From: Neoarius graeffei
Taxonomy: Eukaryota; Chordata; Actinopteri; Siluriformes; Ariidae
Reading direction: 5' to 3'
DNA: 64,000 nucleotides
Assembly: GCF_027579695.1 (NCBI RefSeq)
Contig: NC_083575.1
Span: forward strand, 35,231,382 to 35,295,381
Positions 1 through 11,317 of the stretch are shown one piece after another. Every line of letters begins with the position of its first letter. Position 1 is the first letter of the stretch. Position numbers and translations under genes: made by a program. Under the pieces are notes generated by a model. The model had not been told where the DNA came from. It did no database searches and worked only from the letters and a program-made list of their open reading frames with translations.

Positions 1-373
1 GAAAGGATCTACTTATGATCCAAAATAAACAATCTCATCGGTCAAGCACGGTAGAGGTAGTGTCATGGCTTGGGCTTGCACAGTTGCTTTTGGAACGGGC
101 TCACTAATCTTTATTGATGATGTAATTCATGATGGTAGCAGCAGAATGGAGTCAGAAGTCTACAGAAACATTCTGCCAATTTACAGAGAAATGCATCCAA
201 TCTAACTGGGAGGAACTTCATCATACAGCAAGACAATGACCCAAACACACTACCAACACAATAAAGGATTTCAGCTGAAAAAAGTGGAAGGTTTCAGACT
301 GACCAAGTCAATCACTAGATTGGACCCAATTGAGCAGCATTTCACCTTCTGAAGAGGAGACTGGAGGGAAAAA
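1..373 (+). pseudogene. Decayed Tc1-like transposase, central part (left of SINE)
   Basis: The plus strand reads as a degraded Tc1/mariner transposase. A KHGRGSVMAWAC block, a block around GSLIFIDDV, and an interrupted catalytic block (QQDND-like, here SKTMTQ after a frame slip) are followed by a DPIEQHF-like third catalytic block. Stops and frame slips interrupt it, for example near 204. The N-terminal half lies outside the window. The family enzyme is a DDE-type cut-and-paste transposase acting on its own inverted repeats. This copy cannot encode one. A V-SINE splits the gene at 374, and it resumes at 745. Confidence 0.75.
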
Positions 374-744
374 TCCATCCATGCATTATCCGTAACTGCT
401 TATCCTGTACAGGGTCACAGGCAAGCTGGAGCCTATCCCAGCTGACTATGGGCAAGAGGTGGGGTACACCCTGGACAAGTCACCGGGTCATCACAGGGCT
501 GACACATGCCGTAGAGCTAAACAGCCATTCACACTCACGGTCAATTTAGAGTCACCAATTAGCCGAACCTGCATTTCTTTGGACTGTAGGGGAAAACCAG
601 AGCACCCGGAGTAAACCCAGACAGACATGGGGAGAACATGCAAACTCCACTCAGAAAGGCCCTCACCGGCCGCTGGGCTTGAACCCAGGACCTGCTTGCT
701 GTGAGGCAACAGTGCTAACCAGTACACCACCATGCCACCCCAAA
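374..744 (-). mobile_element. V-SINE (minus), inserted in Tc1 pseudogene
   Basis: Reverse-oriented tRNA-headed SINE: an ATGG-type tail at the left and the head, ending in the GGTGG motif, at the right. The flanking gaaaaa (368-373 and 745-750) is a short target duplication. Removing the SINE restores the Tc1 host sequence. Confidence 0.85.
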
Positions 745-1060
745 GAAAAACCCTCCAAACAAATAACAACTGAAAGAATCCTGGAAAAGCATCACAAAAG
801 AAGACTGCAACAATTTAGTGATGTCAGTCGGTCGCCAACTTGATGCAGTTATTGCAAGCACGGGATATGCAAATAATAAGTGTCATTTATTTCGAAGCAT
901 TCTGTTCCAATACTTTTGCTCGCACAGTGTTTGGGTGGTCTGCCATTAAAGGTGCCATGTTCTGAGTTGTTTAACACGTCTAGATGTAAATATCAGGAAA
1001 TGAAAGTGGAAATTTTGCTCTATAGTCTCATTCAGATTGCATATACTGTACCAAGGTGTT
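745..1060 (+). pseudogene. Tc1-like transposase C-terminus and 3' region
   Basis: After the SINE the frame reads through a KSITKED-like block and RLDAVIAS, the usual C-terminus of Tc1 transposases, then a non-coding 3' region containing the text of the family's inner repeat (ttccaatacttttgctc). The outer terminal inverted repeat is not recognisable, so the right end is approximate. Confidence 0.7.
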
Positions 1061-2935
1061 CTTCTCAGCTGTGGAACTTCAGTGCTACACTTTCATCTGT
1101 CTCATAAAATCTCTCTTCTCTCTGAACACGAAGTTCAAATAGTGGATACTAGGTGCTCTTGAACAGGACAGAAATATTCCAAGCGACTGGTCAGTCATAC
1201 GTGGAAATGTATCGAACAGGCTGACTTCTGTCAAGTGTGAGGTTCAGTATTGTTGTATAATGGATGATTTTCCTGCTTGTGATTCAGGCTCAGCGCGATC
1301 TCTCTCTGGTTCATTGGGTTGTCTGTCCTCTCATTTCAGTATAAATCCAAGCTTCAAAAACAAACAACTCACACAAACCTGTCTGTTCTCCAAAATACAC
1401 ATCATATACATCAGATTTTCTTTTGTTAATAACGCCCTTTATGTCAAAGTTCTACTTTCTCGCAGACTCGTGCATGAATATAGCCATGCTTTAATGAGAG
1501 GTTATTTGTATAGTAAAGTTTACAGGTCTATAGCACTTACCTTACCTGTGGCAGAACCCAAAATGGCTAAACCAGTAGTTCCAAAAGCTTTACTTCTTCC
1601 AGTTCACTGTAAAATTTGCTCTGTGGCGATGCGTTGCTTAATGTACCATGTGAGCACATTCACACTGCTCTCAAGTGCAACTGTACTCTCGAAACCACCT
1701 GTCTGTTGAGTGATCCTCATCGTCACACCAACATTAAGCTTTAATGCAGATGTGAGATTACCCACGTGCGAAGACCATGAAGGCTAAACGAACATTTATT
1801 CAAGTGTAAGAAAATAACTAATATAGTAAATGTGATGAGATACTAAGGAAGTTAACAGTTTTGAGCAGTTCTGGTGTTGGTTCAGGTTTAAATATAGAGG
1901 AAGGTACAGGGCGAGAAGCATTATGTCTCTGATTTCATACACTGTTGAGTGAGTAATAACCTTCATAAGTCAAGAGGAAAGGAGAAGTGAAGTGTGGTGA
2001 GTTAGGAAAGAAAATCAGGACCTCCTTTGCGAAGATCAGACACTTTTGGGGAGGAACATATTTCTTGTCTTTATTTGAAGTTTCTTTTTTCATTTTTGCA
2101 AAACTCTTAAGTGTGTCTATCAGTCATTTTGTAATTTTATTTATATTTTCTAGATACTTGATGTAAAATCATGGAACAGGGATATACAGATTCTTTGATA
2201 GTTATCTAAGCCTAGCAGTCTTAGGACTGATTTAAAAGCTGAAAGTGTAACTGTGATATAGCAGCAGTATTGATAATGTGCCTGCTTTCCATTCTTCACT
2301 GTAGCACCGTAAGAAACATGGATCAGACATAATGACAAACTTCTGAACCCAGTACCACTCAATACCCTTTACTAATTACACTTTACCGCAGACTAGGGTT
2401 GTCTTTCACAGAAGTGTAGTTGACAGCCAGTTTGAACGGCCAGCATCTGATGTCTCCCAGTAAAAATACCCTGAAGCTATTTTGGCAAAATAGAATATTT
2501 TGAGGTGAACTCAGTCGAGAAGTGTCCTGTCCATATGAGTCTTCTAATTTCTCCTTGACATCCAAGAACCTAGTGTTACCATAAGACGATGAGGGCCTTT
2601 AATAACTGGACACTTGATCCATGGTTACTGAAGACGGGGTGAACATACCTCATAAGACAACATATTAATCATGCAGATGGGACAGGTTTGATCCATGGGA
2701 CGGAGGAAGGAAAATTCATAATGTGAAGACAGATGTCTCTAAAATACTGTAACAACAAAAGGTGCTGATGGCAAATGTAGTCAGAAATACTTGTACATAT
2801 TCCTTGTTTCAAAATAGCTTTAATGTAAGAAAGAGTGGTGGGGAGATGGGGAGGGTACTCTATTTCCATGAATGGATATATGATGGATTTGGAATTAGCC
2901 CAAATTCAATGTTAATCTCTTTCTCTCTCTCTCTC

Positions 2936-2938
<3 letters not shown>
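1061..2938. other. Unassigned stretch
   Basis: I see no convincing gene, RNA gene or recognisable transposon here. Open frames are short, lack domain signals and overlap on both strands. The DNA is AT-rich and could be ancient repeat or host intergenic sequence. Confidence 0.5.

Positions 2939-2939
<1 letters not shown>

Positions 2940-3002
<63 letters not shown>
2940..3002. repeat. (TA)n microsatellite
   Basis: About 63 bp of uninterrupted TA dinucleotides directly abut the tail of the next SINE. Confidence 0.97.
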
Positions 3003-3006
<4 letters not shown>

Positions 3007-3368
3007 CTCATTATCTCTAGCCGCTTTATCCTGTTCTACAGGGTCGCAGGCAAGCTGGAGCCTATCCCAGCTGACTATGGGCGAGAGGCGGGATACACCC
3101 TGGACAAGTCGCCAGGTCATCACAGGGCTGACACATAGACACAGACAACCATTCACATTCACACTTATGGTCAATTTAGAGTCACCAGTTAACCTAACCT
3201 GCATGTCTTTGGACTGTGGGGGAAACCGGAGCACCCGGAGGAAACCCACACGGACACGGGGAGAACATGCAAACTCCGCACAGAAAGGCCCTCGCCGGCC
3301 ACAGGGCTCGAACATGGACCTTCTTGCTGTGAGGCGACAGCGCTAACCACTACACCACCGTGCCGCCC
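3003..3368 (-). mobile_element. V-SINE (minus), full length
   Basis: Complete reverse-oriented copy. The LINE-like tail starts at the (TA)n tract, and the tRNA-like head with its B-box-like ggttcga text (degraded on this copy) ends at 3368. A 4-bp microsatellite follows immediately. Confidence 0.9.

Positions 3369-3456
<88 letters not shown>
3369..3456. repeat. (ATAG)n microsatellite
   Basis: About 22 uninterrupted ATAG units. They abut a SINE head on the left and the Tc1-like inverted repeat on the right. Confidence 0.97.
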
Positions 3457-3521
3457 TACTGTGCAAAAGTCTGAGGCACATGTAAAGAAATGCTGTAGAC
3501 CAAAAGTGGCTTAAAATATCG

Positions 3522-3711
3522 ATCCATTATCCATTTATCCCATGCAGGGTCGCAGGCAAGCTGGAGCCTATCCCAGCTGACTACGGGCGAGAGGCGGGGT
3601 ACACCCTGGACAAGTTGCCAGGTCACCGCAGGACTGACACGTAGAGACAAACAACCATTCACATTCACACCTATGGTCAATTTAGAGCCATCAATTAGCC
3701 TAACCTGCATG
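3522..3711 (-). mobile_element. V-SINE (minus), tail half; rest at 8363-8529
   Basis: The tail half of a reverse-oriented SINE breaks off exactly at aacctgcatg. The missing head half begins at 8363 with atgtctttgg, so one SINE was split by the LINE between them. Confidence 0.9.
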
Positions 3712-3716
3712 CCTAA

Positions 3717-4157
3717 CCAGCAGCTTTAGTCAGGTGTATACCGGGAGCCAGGGCGCCGGACATAGCAGGTAATCTTAGGGTCCTAGGCAAGCATAGGTTC
3801 TCAAAGATAGTTATCCATGCAGGAGCTAATGATATACGCCTTCGTCAGTCTGAGGTTACTAAGAGTAACTTTGTAGAGGTGTTTAAATTAGCGAAGGCGA
3901 TGTCCGATGCTGTAGTATGCTCTGGCCCCATCCCAATGCGGCGTGGCGATGTAGCTTACAGCAGGTTATGGTCGCTGAACTGCTGGCTGTCCAGGTGGTG
4001 CTCTGAAAACAGTGTGGGCTTTATAGATAATTGGGCTAATTTTGAGGGCACTGCTGGCCTGTTAGGGCGGGACGGTATCCATCCCACTCGGGAAGGTGCT
4101 GCTCTCATTTCCTGCAGCATAGGTCATAGTCTCAGAACAGGCCTAGTTAATTTCTGA
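3717..4157 (+). CDS. LINE ORF1, C-terminal SGNH-esterase part (5'-truncated)
   Basis: The frame is open from the LINE junction (stop at 3714), so the protein is cut at its N-terminus; the first in-frame ATG is at 3879. Visible esterase features are an HAGANDI block (the GxND oxyanion motif of SGNH/GDSL hydrolases) encoded near 3814-3834 and DGIHPT at 4071, supplying the Asp and His of the catalytic set. The block with the nucleophilic serine would lie upstream and is missing. In CR1/L2-clade LINEs the ORF1 product acts in the retrotransposition particle and often has this esterase fold. This copy cannot be catalytically complete. ORF2 begins 96 bp downstream. Confidence 0.8.
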   Translation, partial: PAALVRCIPGARAPDIAGNLRVLGKHRFSKIVIHAGANDIRLRQSEVTKSNFVEVFKLAKAMSDAVVCSGPIPMRRGDVAYSRLWSLNCWLSRWCSENSVGFIDNWANFEGTAGLLGRDGIHPTREGAALISCSIGHSLRTGLVNF

Positions 4158-4253
4158 CTATCCAGAGCCAAGGCCAGGGAGCAGACGAACAGGCTAAACC
4201 GACTGTCTGCTAGCTGCACAGAGTCGTCACTCAGGGCCCACTACATCGAGACT

Positions 4254-7232
4254 GTGTCTGTTCCCCGAGCTCAACAAAAAGGTAGAAATTTTCAGAGAGT
4301 TTGTTCCAGTAACCTAATCAATATAAAATTAGATCAGACTGACTGTACAGCTGCTGCCAGCACCTTTGATCTAAAGGTGGGGCTATTAAATATTAGATCT
4401 CTTACATCTAAAGCGCTAATGGTTAATGAACTCATTACTGATCAGGAGTTTAATGTACTGTGTTTAACAGAAACATGGATTAAGCCAAATGAATATATAG
4501 CATTAAATGAAGCGAGTCCTCCTGGATACAGTTATATACACCAGCCTCGTCTAACTGGCAGAGGAGGAGGCGTCGCGGTTATTTATAACGATTATCTAGG
4601 TGTAACACACAAACCTGGTTATAAATTTAATACATTTGAAGTTCTTCATACTCATATAATGTATGTAGACTCAAAAAATAAGTCTACCCAGTTAATTCCA
4701 TTGCTTATCATTTACAGGCCCCCGGGGCCATATTCTGAGTTTCTTTCTGAATTTGCAGATTTTATCTCAGATTTGGTTATTTCCTTAGACAAAGCTTTAG
4801 TTGTCGGAGATTTTAATATTCACTTTGATAACCCAGAAGACCCTTTAAAAACAGCGTTTGTGTCCATCTTAGATTCAGTCGGGATTAAGCAGAATGTCAT
4901 AGGACCGACCCATAATGGTGGTCACACCCTTGATCTAATACTAACATTCAGATTAAACGTAGACAATATAGTCATACTTCCACAGTCTGAAGTTATCTCA
5001 GATCATTGTCTCATCTCATTCAAAATATGTCTGAGTAATAATATATGCACCTCACCACGCTACTGTATTAAACGTACTTTCACGTCAACTACTGCACAGA
5101 GCTTTATAAATGATCTCCCAGAGCTGTCAACTTTGATCGGGTCACTGTCAGCCCCTGCAGAACTCGATCAGGCAACTGAATGCTTAGAGTCAACATTCCG
5201 CCATACTTTAGATAATGTAGCTCCTCTAAAAAGGAAAATGGTCAGAGACAAAAAATTAGCACCCTGGTATAATGATGACACTCGCACATTAAAACAGACC
5301 ACTCGAAAATTGGAACGTAAATGGCGTCAAACAAAATTGGTAGTGTTCAAATTGGCGTGGAAGGAGAGCTTCCTGAAGTATAAAAAAGCTCTTAGTGCTG
5401 CGAGATCAACATATCTCTCCTCCCTAATAGAAGATAACAAAAATAATCCTAGATTCCTATTTAATACTGTAGCAAAATTAACCAGGAATAAGTCCACTAT
5501 CAACACATGCACACCTGCAGTATGTAGTAGCAACGACTTCATGAATTTTTTTAATGACAAAATTGAGAATATCCGACAAAAAATTCAAACTACTAATTTA
5601 AGGTTAGACAATGAAAGCGACCTTGTAGTTAACAATATAACTGTATCAGATCATCAGTTAGAATGTTTTACTCCCCTAAAAGAAACTGAATTACTCTCAT
5701 TAATCTCTACATCAAAAGCCTCAACTTGCGTACTAGATCCCTTACCGACACATCTATTCAAACAGATAATGCCTGGAGTAATTGAACCGCTTCTAAAAAT
5801 AATAAATTCTTCTCTTATGATTGGCTATGTACCCAAATCCTTTAAACTAGCAGTTATCAAACCCCTGATTAAAAAACCTGACCTTGATCCCTGTCAGCTG
5901 TCCAATTATCGGCCAATATCAAACCTCCCCTTTATCTCCAAGATCCTTGAAAAAGCTGTGGCACAGCAGTTATGCTCATATTTACATAGGAATAACATCC
6001 ATGAAATGTATCAGTCAGGATTTAGACCTCATCATAGCACAGAGACAGCACTGGTTAAAGTAGTAAACGACCTACTGTTGGCGTCTGATCAGGGCTGTGT
6101 CTCGCTACTTGTGTTGCTTGACCTTAGTGCAGCATTTGATACCATTGATCATTCCATTCTTCTGGATAGACTAGAAAATGTTGTGGGAGTTAAGGGAATG
6201 GCCCTCTCCTGGCTCAGGTCTTATCTAACTGATCGTTATCAGTATGTCGATATAAATGGTGATATTTCTAGACGTACCGAGGTAAAGTTTGGTGTTCCAC
6301 AAGGTTCTGTCTTGGGTCCACTGCTTTTTTCTCTATATATGTTACCTTTGGGCGATATTATTCGTAAACATTGTATTAGTTTCCACTGTTATGCTGATGA
6401 CACACAGTTGTATGTCTCTGCAAAACCTGATGAGAGACACCAGCTTAATAAAATTGAGGAATGTGTTGGGGACATTAGACACTGGATGCTTGTAAATTTC
6501 CTTCTGCTTAACTCTGACAAGACTGAAGTACTTGTGCTAGGACCACATAAAGCTAGAAGTAAGTTTTCTGATTACACAGTAACTCTGGATGGCCTTTCTG
6601 TTTCTTCACGTGCAGCAGTAAAAGACCTCGGAGTGATTATTGACCCCAGTCTTTCATTCGAAACTCACATTGATAACATCACCCGGATAGCTTTCTTTCA
6701 TCTCAGAAATATTGCAAAGATAAGAAATTTAATGTCATTGCATGATGCAGAAAAACTAGTCCATGCTTTCGTTACCTCCAGGTTGGATTATTGTAATGCC
6801 TTACTGTCTGGATGTTCCAATAAGTGCATAAACAAGCTCCAGTTAGTTCAAAATGCCGCAGCAAGAGTCCTTACTAGAACTAGAAAATATGACCACATCA
6901 CGCCTGTCTTATCCACACTGCATTGGCTCCCAATCAAATTTCGTATTGATTATAAAATACTACTATTGACCTTTAAAGCACTAAATGGTCTCGCACCACA
7001 GTACCTGAGTGAACTTCTGCTCCTCTATGACCCGCCACGCCTACTTAGATCAAAAGGTGCAGGCTATCTGCTGGTACCTCGTATAGTGAAGGCTACATCA
7101 GGGGGCAGAGCCTTTTCTTACAAAGCCCCACAGTTATGGAACAGCCTTCCAAGTAATGTTCGGGAATCAGACACAGTCTCAGCATTTAAGTCTAGGCTGA
7201 AAACATATCTGTTTAGTCAAGCCTTTTGTTAA
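4254..7232 (+). CDS. LINE ORF2: endonuclease-reverse transcriptase, intact
   Basis: 992-residue open frame, in the usual size range for L2/CR1-type ORF2. The N-terminal apurinic-like endonuclease shows LCLTETW with Glu73, GDFN at 185-188 and SDH at 249-251. The reverse transcriptase follows, with the first catalytic Asp in LLDLSAAFD (Asp623), a [10 protein letters not shown] block near 680, and YADD at 713-716. The C-terminus has the family's [13 protein letters not shown] and ends in a YLFSQAF-like block. The enzyme nicks target DNA and primes reverse transcription of its RNA at the nick. There are no stops or frameshifts, and all key catalytic residues are visible. The first ATG is taken as the start; it could lie a little downstream. 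Expression is doubtful because the element lost its 5' end. Confidence 0.92.
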   Translation: MSVPRAQQKGRNFQRVCSSNLINIKLDQTDCTAAASTFDLKVGLLNIRSLTSKALMVNELITDQEFNVLCLTETWIKPNEYIALNEASPPGYSYIHQPRLTGRGGGVAVIYNDYLGVTHKPGYKFNTFEVLHTHIMYVDSKNKSTQLIPLLIIYRPPGPYSEFLSEFADFISDLVISLDKALVVGDFNIHFDNPEDPLKTAFVSILDSVGIKQNVIGPTHNGGHTLDLILTFRLNVDNIVILPQSEVISDHCLISFKICLSNNICTSPRYCIKRTFTSTTAQSFINDLPELSTLIGSLSAPAELDQATECLESTFRHTLDNVAPLKRKMVRDKKLAPWYNDDTRTLKQTTRKLERKWRQTKLVVFKLAWKESFLKYKKALSAARSTYLSSLIEDNKNNPRFLFNTVAKLTRNKSTINTCTPAVCSSNDFMNFFNDKIENIRQKIQTTNLRLDNESDLVVNNITVSDHQLECFTPLKETELLSLISTSKASTCVLDPLPTHLFKQIMPGVIEPLLKIINSSLMIGYVPKSFKLAVIKPLIKKPDLDPCQLSNYRPISNLPFISKILEKAVAQQLCSYLHRNNIHEMYQSGFRPHHSTETALVKVVNDLLLASDQGCVSLLVLLDLSAAFDTIDHSILLDRLENVVGVKGMALSWLRSYLTDRYQYVDINGDISRRTEVKFGVPQGSVLGPLLFSLYMLPLGDIIRKHCISFHCYADDTQLYVSAKPDERHQLNKIEECVGDIRHWMLVNFLLLNSDKTEVLVLGPHKARSKFSDYTVTLDGLSVSSRAAVKDLGVIIDPSLSFETHIDNITRIAFFHLRNIAKIRNLMSLHDAEKLVHAFVTSRLDYCNALLSGCSNKCINKLQLVQNAAARVLTRTRKYDHITPVLSTLHWLPIKFRIDYKILLLTFKALNGLAPQYLSELLLLYDPPRLLRSKGAGYLLVPRIVKATSGGRAFSYKAPQLWNSLPSNVRESDTVSAFKSRLKTYLFSQAFC

Positions 7233-8362
7233 TGGTGTTTATGAGGTAAAGGAGTAGATCTGGAGGGTCCTCAGACATAGAGTGTTTTGGTAAACTGGGA
7301 TGTATGGATGCTGTCAGTCCCCACTCGCTTGCTCACTCGAGTTTGTTGACGGTGCAGTGGCTGGCTGCTTTATGTCCCGGGGCTCCCTCATGCCTGTGTT
7401 ACCTTCTGGCTCTCTCCTTTTAGTTATGCTGTCATAGTTAGTTGCCGGAGTCCCTGCTTGTACTCGGTGCAATATGTATACTGTTCCTACTTATTCAGGT
7501 GACATTGGGCATACCTAACCACCTGTGTTTTCTTTCTCTTCCCCCCCCCCCCCCCCACACCCCAAATCTGTCCCTCTGAGTTACATGGAGTCAACAGGAA
7601 ATCTTTTGGTGGAGACGGTGGGGACCTCGACTGGCTATCGTAGCCTGCAGGGAATCGGCCGTCAGACGTTCTGTCGCATGTCCCAGACCCGGTGAAATGT
7701 AACTGAATTGTCTTGGCCAGGCCTAAGGGTCCCATCTGCATCTCATCATTGCTGAGGAGTGTGCTCCCATCACCCAATCAAGCATCCAGCCAGAGCAGGT
7801 CATGATATATTTTTTACCATATTAACATGCCATTGTGCGTCATGCCTGATGTAAAGACTCTCGTCTCTGCGAGCCTACCACACAGATCTAATACTTGTCA
7901 TTTTTACCTAACAACGTGTTTTCTTTCTCTCCCCCCCCATCTGTCCCTCTGAGTTACATGTTGATCCTGGGATTGAGATGCTGGCCTCTTCTGCCCCTCG
8001 GACCTGCTTGATCCATCCTGGTGCCCTGTGTCTGGTCGGAGTTTTATCGCCCCACTCCTGTGAAGGACGGCCCCATGAGGACAGTTGAGGGTTATACCTG
8101 TTAAAACTGTTAATATTATAGTCAGGCTGTCTGTTGTTGCCCAAATGAGGATGGGTTCCCTTTTGAGTCTGGTTCCTCTCGAGGTTTCTTCCTCATGTCG
8201 TCTGAGGGAGTTTTTCCTTGCCACCGTCGCCACAGGCTTGCTCATTGGGGATAGATTAGGGATAAAATTAGCTCATGTTTTAAGTCGTTCAAATTCTGTA
8301 AAGCTGCTTTGCGACAATGTTTATTGTTAAAAGCGCTGTACAAATAAACTTGATTTGATTTG
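7233..8362 (+). other. LINE 3' untranslated region and tail
   Basis: Non-coding. It contains a C-homopolymer near 7541-7557 and a repeated block at about 7519-7590 and 7907-7970 sharing ctgtccctctgagttacatg. It ends with aataaacttgatttgat, combining a polyadenylation-like signal and the short tail repeat used for priming. Confidence 0.8.
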
Positions 8363-8529
8363 ATGTCTTTGGACTGTGGGGGAAACCGGAGCACCCAGAG
8401 GAAACCCACGCAGACACGGGGAGAACATGCAAACTCCACACAGAAAGGCCCCTGTCGGTCACTGGGTTCGAACCCAGAGCCTTCTTGCTGTGAGGTGACC
8501 GTGCTAACCACTACACCACCGTGCCACCC
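8363..8529 (-). mobile_element. V-SINE (minus), head half
   Basis: Right half of the SINE interrupted at 3711. It includes the tRNA-like head with gggttcgaaccc and ends in the head motif at 8529. Confidence 0.88.
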
Positions 8530-8646
8530 AAAGGGAATGAAATGAGCTGTAGGTTTTACTGAGCATCTTACAGAACCAGCCACAGTTCTCCTGGACACTT
8601 TGACCGTCACACTCGGTTCTTCATTTTGCCCCAAAACCTAGTAGCC

Positions 8647-8780
8647 TTGCCCTGTGATGACCTGGCGACTTGTCCAGGGTGTACCCCGGCTTTCGCCCGT
8701 AGTCAGCTGGGATAGGCTCCAGCTTGCCTGCGACCCTGTAGAACAGGATAAAGTGGCTACAGATAATGAGATGAGATGAG
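8647..8780 (+). mobile_element. 5'-truncated V-SINE (plus)
   Basis: Only the last ~134 bp (LINE-like tail and ATGAG repeats) is present. It is flanked by the 11-bp duplication acctagtagcc (8636-8646 and 8781-8791), so it is a true 5'-truncated insertion and not a later deletion. Confidence 0.9.
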
Positions 8781-9056
8781 ACCTAGTAGCCTTCATTATG
8801 TTTTCTTTTTTAATCTGAAAAGTGCTCTCTTATGTAATATGCTGCTCGGATACAAACATTTTTTTTCCTGCAACATTTAATTTTGTGCTGGAAAACGAAC
8901 GTTTGGACTCTAAAATGTTTTTGTACTGACTCAATAATGTAGAAGTCGTAAAATAGAACTCTATAATAAAGTTTGTATGAAAAACAAATAGGGGGCTAAG
9001 ACTTTTGCACAGTACTGTATATATGTATATATATATCCCCAAAAACATCACTTTAA

Positions 9057-10241
9057 AGTGCATATTCTGGACCAATTTAGTGTTTTTTGATATGAAAGTA
9101 TGTCCCTTTACACACTCATCCAGAAGGGTCATTTTGCACAAGGCCATCTGTCTACAGCAGAAAAAAATAAAATAAAAAAACGCGTCTGGAAAAATCCCAA
9201 GGGAGTCTGGAGCCAGATTCGTGACGTCACGTGCGGATCCGCCAGCAGGCTGTGAGAGCTTTGCACGGTTTCAGTGCACAGCCTGTGTAGACCAAGTTTA
9301 GCAGCTAGCAATTTTGCATTGAAATATGGAATTGTCACCTGAGCGTCTAAACCCATGGATTCATGTATCAATGCTCATCTAGCTATTGTTACATAAATCA
9401 TATTTTTTCTAATTCCTATTATGTATTTATATATTTCTTCATTTAGAAGCGTACTGGCTACTGTAGGAGAAAGATTTCATAAGCTACACACATGGAATCG
9501 GCTAAGCAGGGTTATATATACATTTACTGTGTTTGACGAGTCCCAAGATCTCAAGCCCTGACACGCATATCCCTTGATACATGTGAAGTAAGTGTATTAT
9601 CGCCCAGCGCTTTCGTGTTGTTTACTTTTGTGTGCGTCAATAAATAACATTATCTGTTTACCACACAAACACAAGAACACCTAATTTAGAGTGTAGTGTC
9701 TCTTATTTCTTACCCTGGCAACAGTCAACTTGTGAATCGCCGATTTTCTTGGTCTTTTTCTCGGCTCTGCTTTGGTCCTCGGCTTCCGGGTGCCTCGCAC
9801 GAAGCGCTCCCATTTCTCTCTCATTGTTGGGTCTTTTGGGAAACGATGAGTACTAATCCCATCAAAATTGGTGTTGCTACACCTTCCTACAATACATCTG
9901 TTAACCATTTTAATAATTACGTGATAACGTTGAAGAAATTTGCAGAAAACCACCAGGTCGTTTTCTCATAAACAAACCAGCGCTGACGTAGGATTCAGAA
10001 GGAGGCGTCCCGTACACGACGTCACGAAAATCAATGTTTCCCGGGAAATCCAAATGCCAAGTTTTTTCAGAGGCGGACCAATTCGCCTCAAATGGCTTGA
10101 TTTCAACTAAATTTTTCTGGTATTGTGCAAGGGAAAAAAAATTGCACAAAATGCAGAATGTGACAAATATTTGACCAAAGTTTAATATAAAATAGGAGAA
10201 TTACATTGATCTTGCTCCTGAATTTACCCGTGATATGCACT
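9057..10241 (-). mobile_element. Kolobok-like DNA element with THAP exon
   Basis: The ends are agtgcatat at the left and atatgcact at the right, both flanked by TTAA (9053-9056 and 10242-10245). TTAA target sites with a THAP-containing protein are the known signature of the Kolobok superfamily. The element is 1185 bp, too short for a full transposase, so it is an internally deleted derivative. It resembles the element at 44980-46345 in design. Confidence 0.7.
9714..9911 (-). pseudogene. THAP-domain first exon, partial
   Basis: Minus-strand reading starts MVNRCIVGRCSN and shows the first two zinc-binding cysteines (CIVGRC) and HRFPKDP with KWERFV, the usual first half of a THAP zinc finger. 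The second Cys-His pair is not encoded here. The frame ends at a good donor, cag-ggtaag, near 9713, so the rest should be on another exon, which I cannot find before the element's end. THAP fingers bind the ends of P- and Kolobok-type transposons. This looks like the leading exon of a deleted transposase gene. An ATG 42 bp upstream is in frame, but the MVNRC start fits the family better. Confidence 0.65.
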
Positions 10242-10245
10242 TTAA

Positions 10246-11316
10246 AGCTATTGATCTGTCTCTCCAATCAAACTTGCAACCATTCTACCATTCAAAATTT
10301 GTCTGTTGTCAAAGTGCATATTTATGATATTATTATTTTAGTGCACAAGTAAATGCTGAAGCGGTTTGTTTGGAGCAGGTGTCAATAATATTTAAGTCAT
10401 AGGTGTTGACCAGTGGTAACATGAAAATACACCAGCAGCAGCCATCGCCAGTGTCATCACCAGGCAAGCATGTGTATTTCCCTGGTAAGCTCTACTTATG
10501 GCCTGACCCTTGTGTGCCTGCGGTTGATCAGTAGCAAGCACAGGGCCCGAGTGAGAGAGGTGGTGAAATATAGCACTATTTCATGTCTGATGTGTGCGGT
10601 CTTTGAAGTCTGAACTACCAGAACTACTTTTATGCTGATGCTGTCATCTACCGACAGCTATGCTGAAACATCAGTTGTATATCTCTCAAGTGTTTTTGGA
10701 CTTATCTCAGTTTTCCCCTTGAGGTGGATAGAAAGATAGACGGTTTAAAATAAGAGCGGGTACAGGAGTGGAGAAGCGGAGGTCAGAAGTCATCCAGCAG
10801 CTGATGGAGTCAGGAGTTACTGGGCATGCCTGCCATAGCTTCCATTGCTTGAATCATGTTCCTACTGTATTGTTGTGAGTAAAGTGGATCGAGTGCAGTT
10901 ATTGTCTTTCTCCTAATCTTAGCCAGGATTATGTCAAACCAGGTGGAATGTGGGTGGGGGGTTGATTGACCTGTCTGTCATTATGGTTTATGACCAGATG
11001 CCTGTACAGCTGCAGTGCTGTCATTAGCCAAATGAGGACCAACTCAGAGCAGCCTGCTGATTGCTGATGGGTTCTAATAAGTGTTGTATAATTAGTGTTA
11101 ATGAATAGCTACCTACTCAGTGATCCCTGCTGGCATGATTAAGGGCTGCTGAAGTCATTTTAAGAGTTGCATTAATTTTGGAACCAACGCAATGAGTTCT
11201 GCACTGAGGATAATAAGCTAATAAAGACACTGTGAAGAAGTAGATAGAACTGTATGTATGATAGTATGGGACTTATTTTCGTGCGCTTTTTGGTGGGACT
11301 GTGGTTGCTACACCAG
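10246..11316. other. Unassigned stretch
   Basis: No gene-like frame or recognisable repeat seen. It may be host intergenic DNA. Confidence 0.5.
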
Positions 11317-11317
11317 G

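Larger units (their letters stand above)
3712..8362 (+). mobile_element. L2-clade non-LTR retrotransposon, 5'-truncated
   Basis: A 4.65-kb LINE with the end of ORF1 (esterase), an intact ORF2, a long 3' untranslated region and a short TTGAT-repeat tail. It sits inside a SINE with at most a 3-nt duplication (atg at 3709-3711 and 8363-8365). The 5' end is truncated inside ORF1, which is typical of incomplete reverse transcription. The fully open ORF2 suggests a young insertion. Confidence 0.9.
3459..9012. mobile_element. Non-autonomous Tc1-like element, composite with nested SINE and LINE
   Basis: The left end reads ctgtgcaaaagtctgaggca and the right end ctaagacttttgcacag. These are inverted, each flanked by TA (3457-3458 and 9013-9014), as expected for Tc1/mariner. 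No transposase frame survives. Most of the 5.55 kb is later insertions: a SINE split by an L2-type LINE, plus a 5'-truncated SINE. A related copy lies at about 34360-36788. Confidence 0.75.

Noticed and set aside
1260..1709. 149-codon plus-strand open frame
   Set aside because: No domain, biased composition or splice context that I can defend. Length alone is not enough in AT-rich DNA.
3363..3458. Repeats of near-constant spacing, possible CRISPR array
   Set aside because: They are a 4-bp microsatellite, and elsewhere SINE or MITE repeats. There are no unique spacers of fixed length or cas genes, and the genome is eukaryotic.
2860..3710. Open frames with MSLDCGGNRSTRRKPTRTRG- or VRLTGDSKLTVGVN-type text, here and at some 30 other places
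   Set aside because: They are translations of the V-SINE in its two orientations. The same texts recur wherever a SINE lies, with no start or splice context, so they are not genes.
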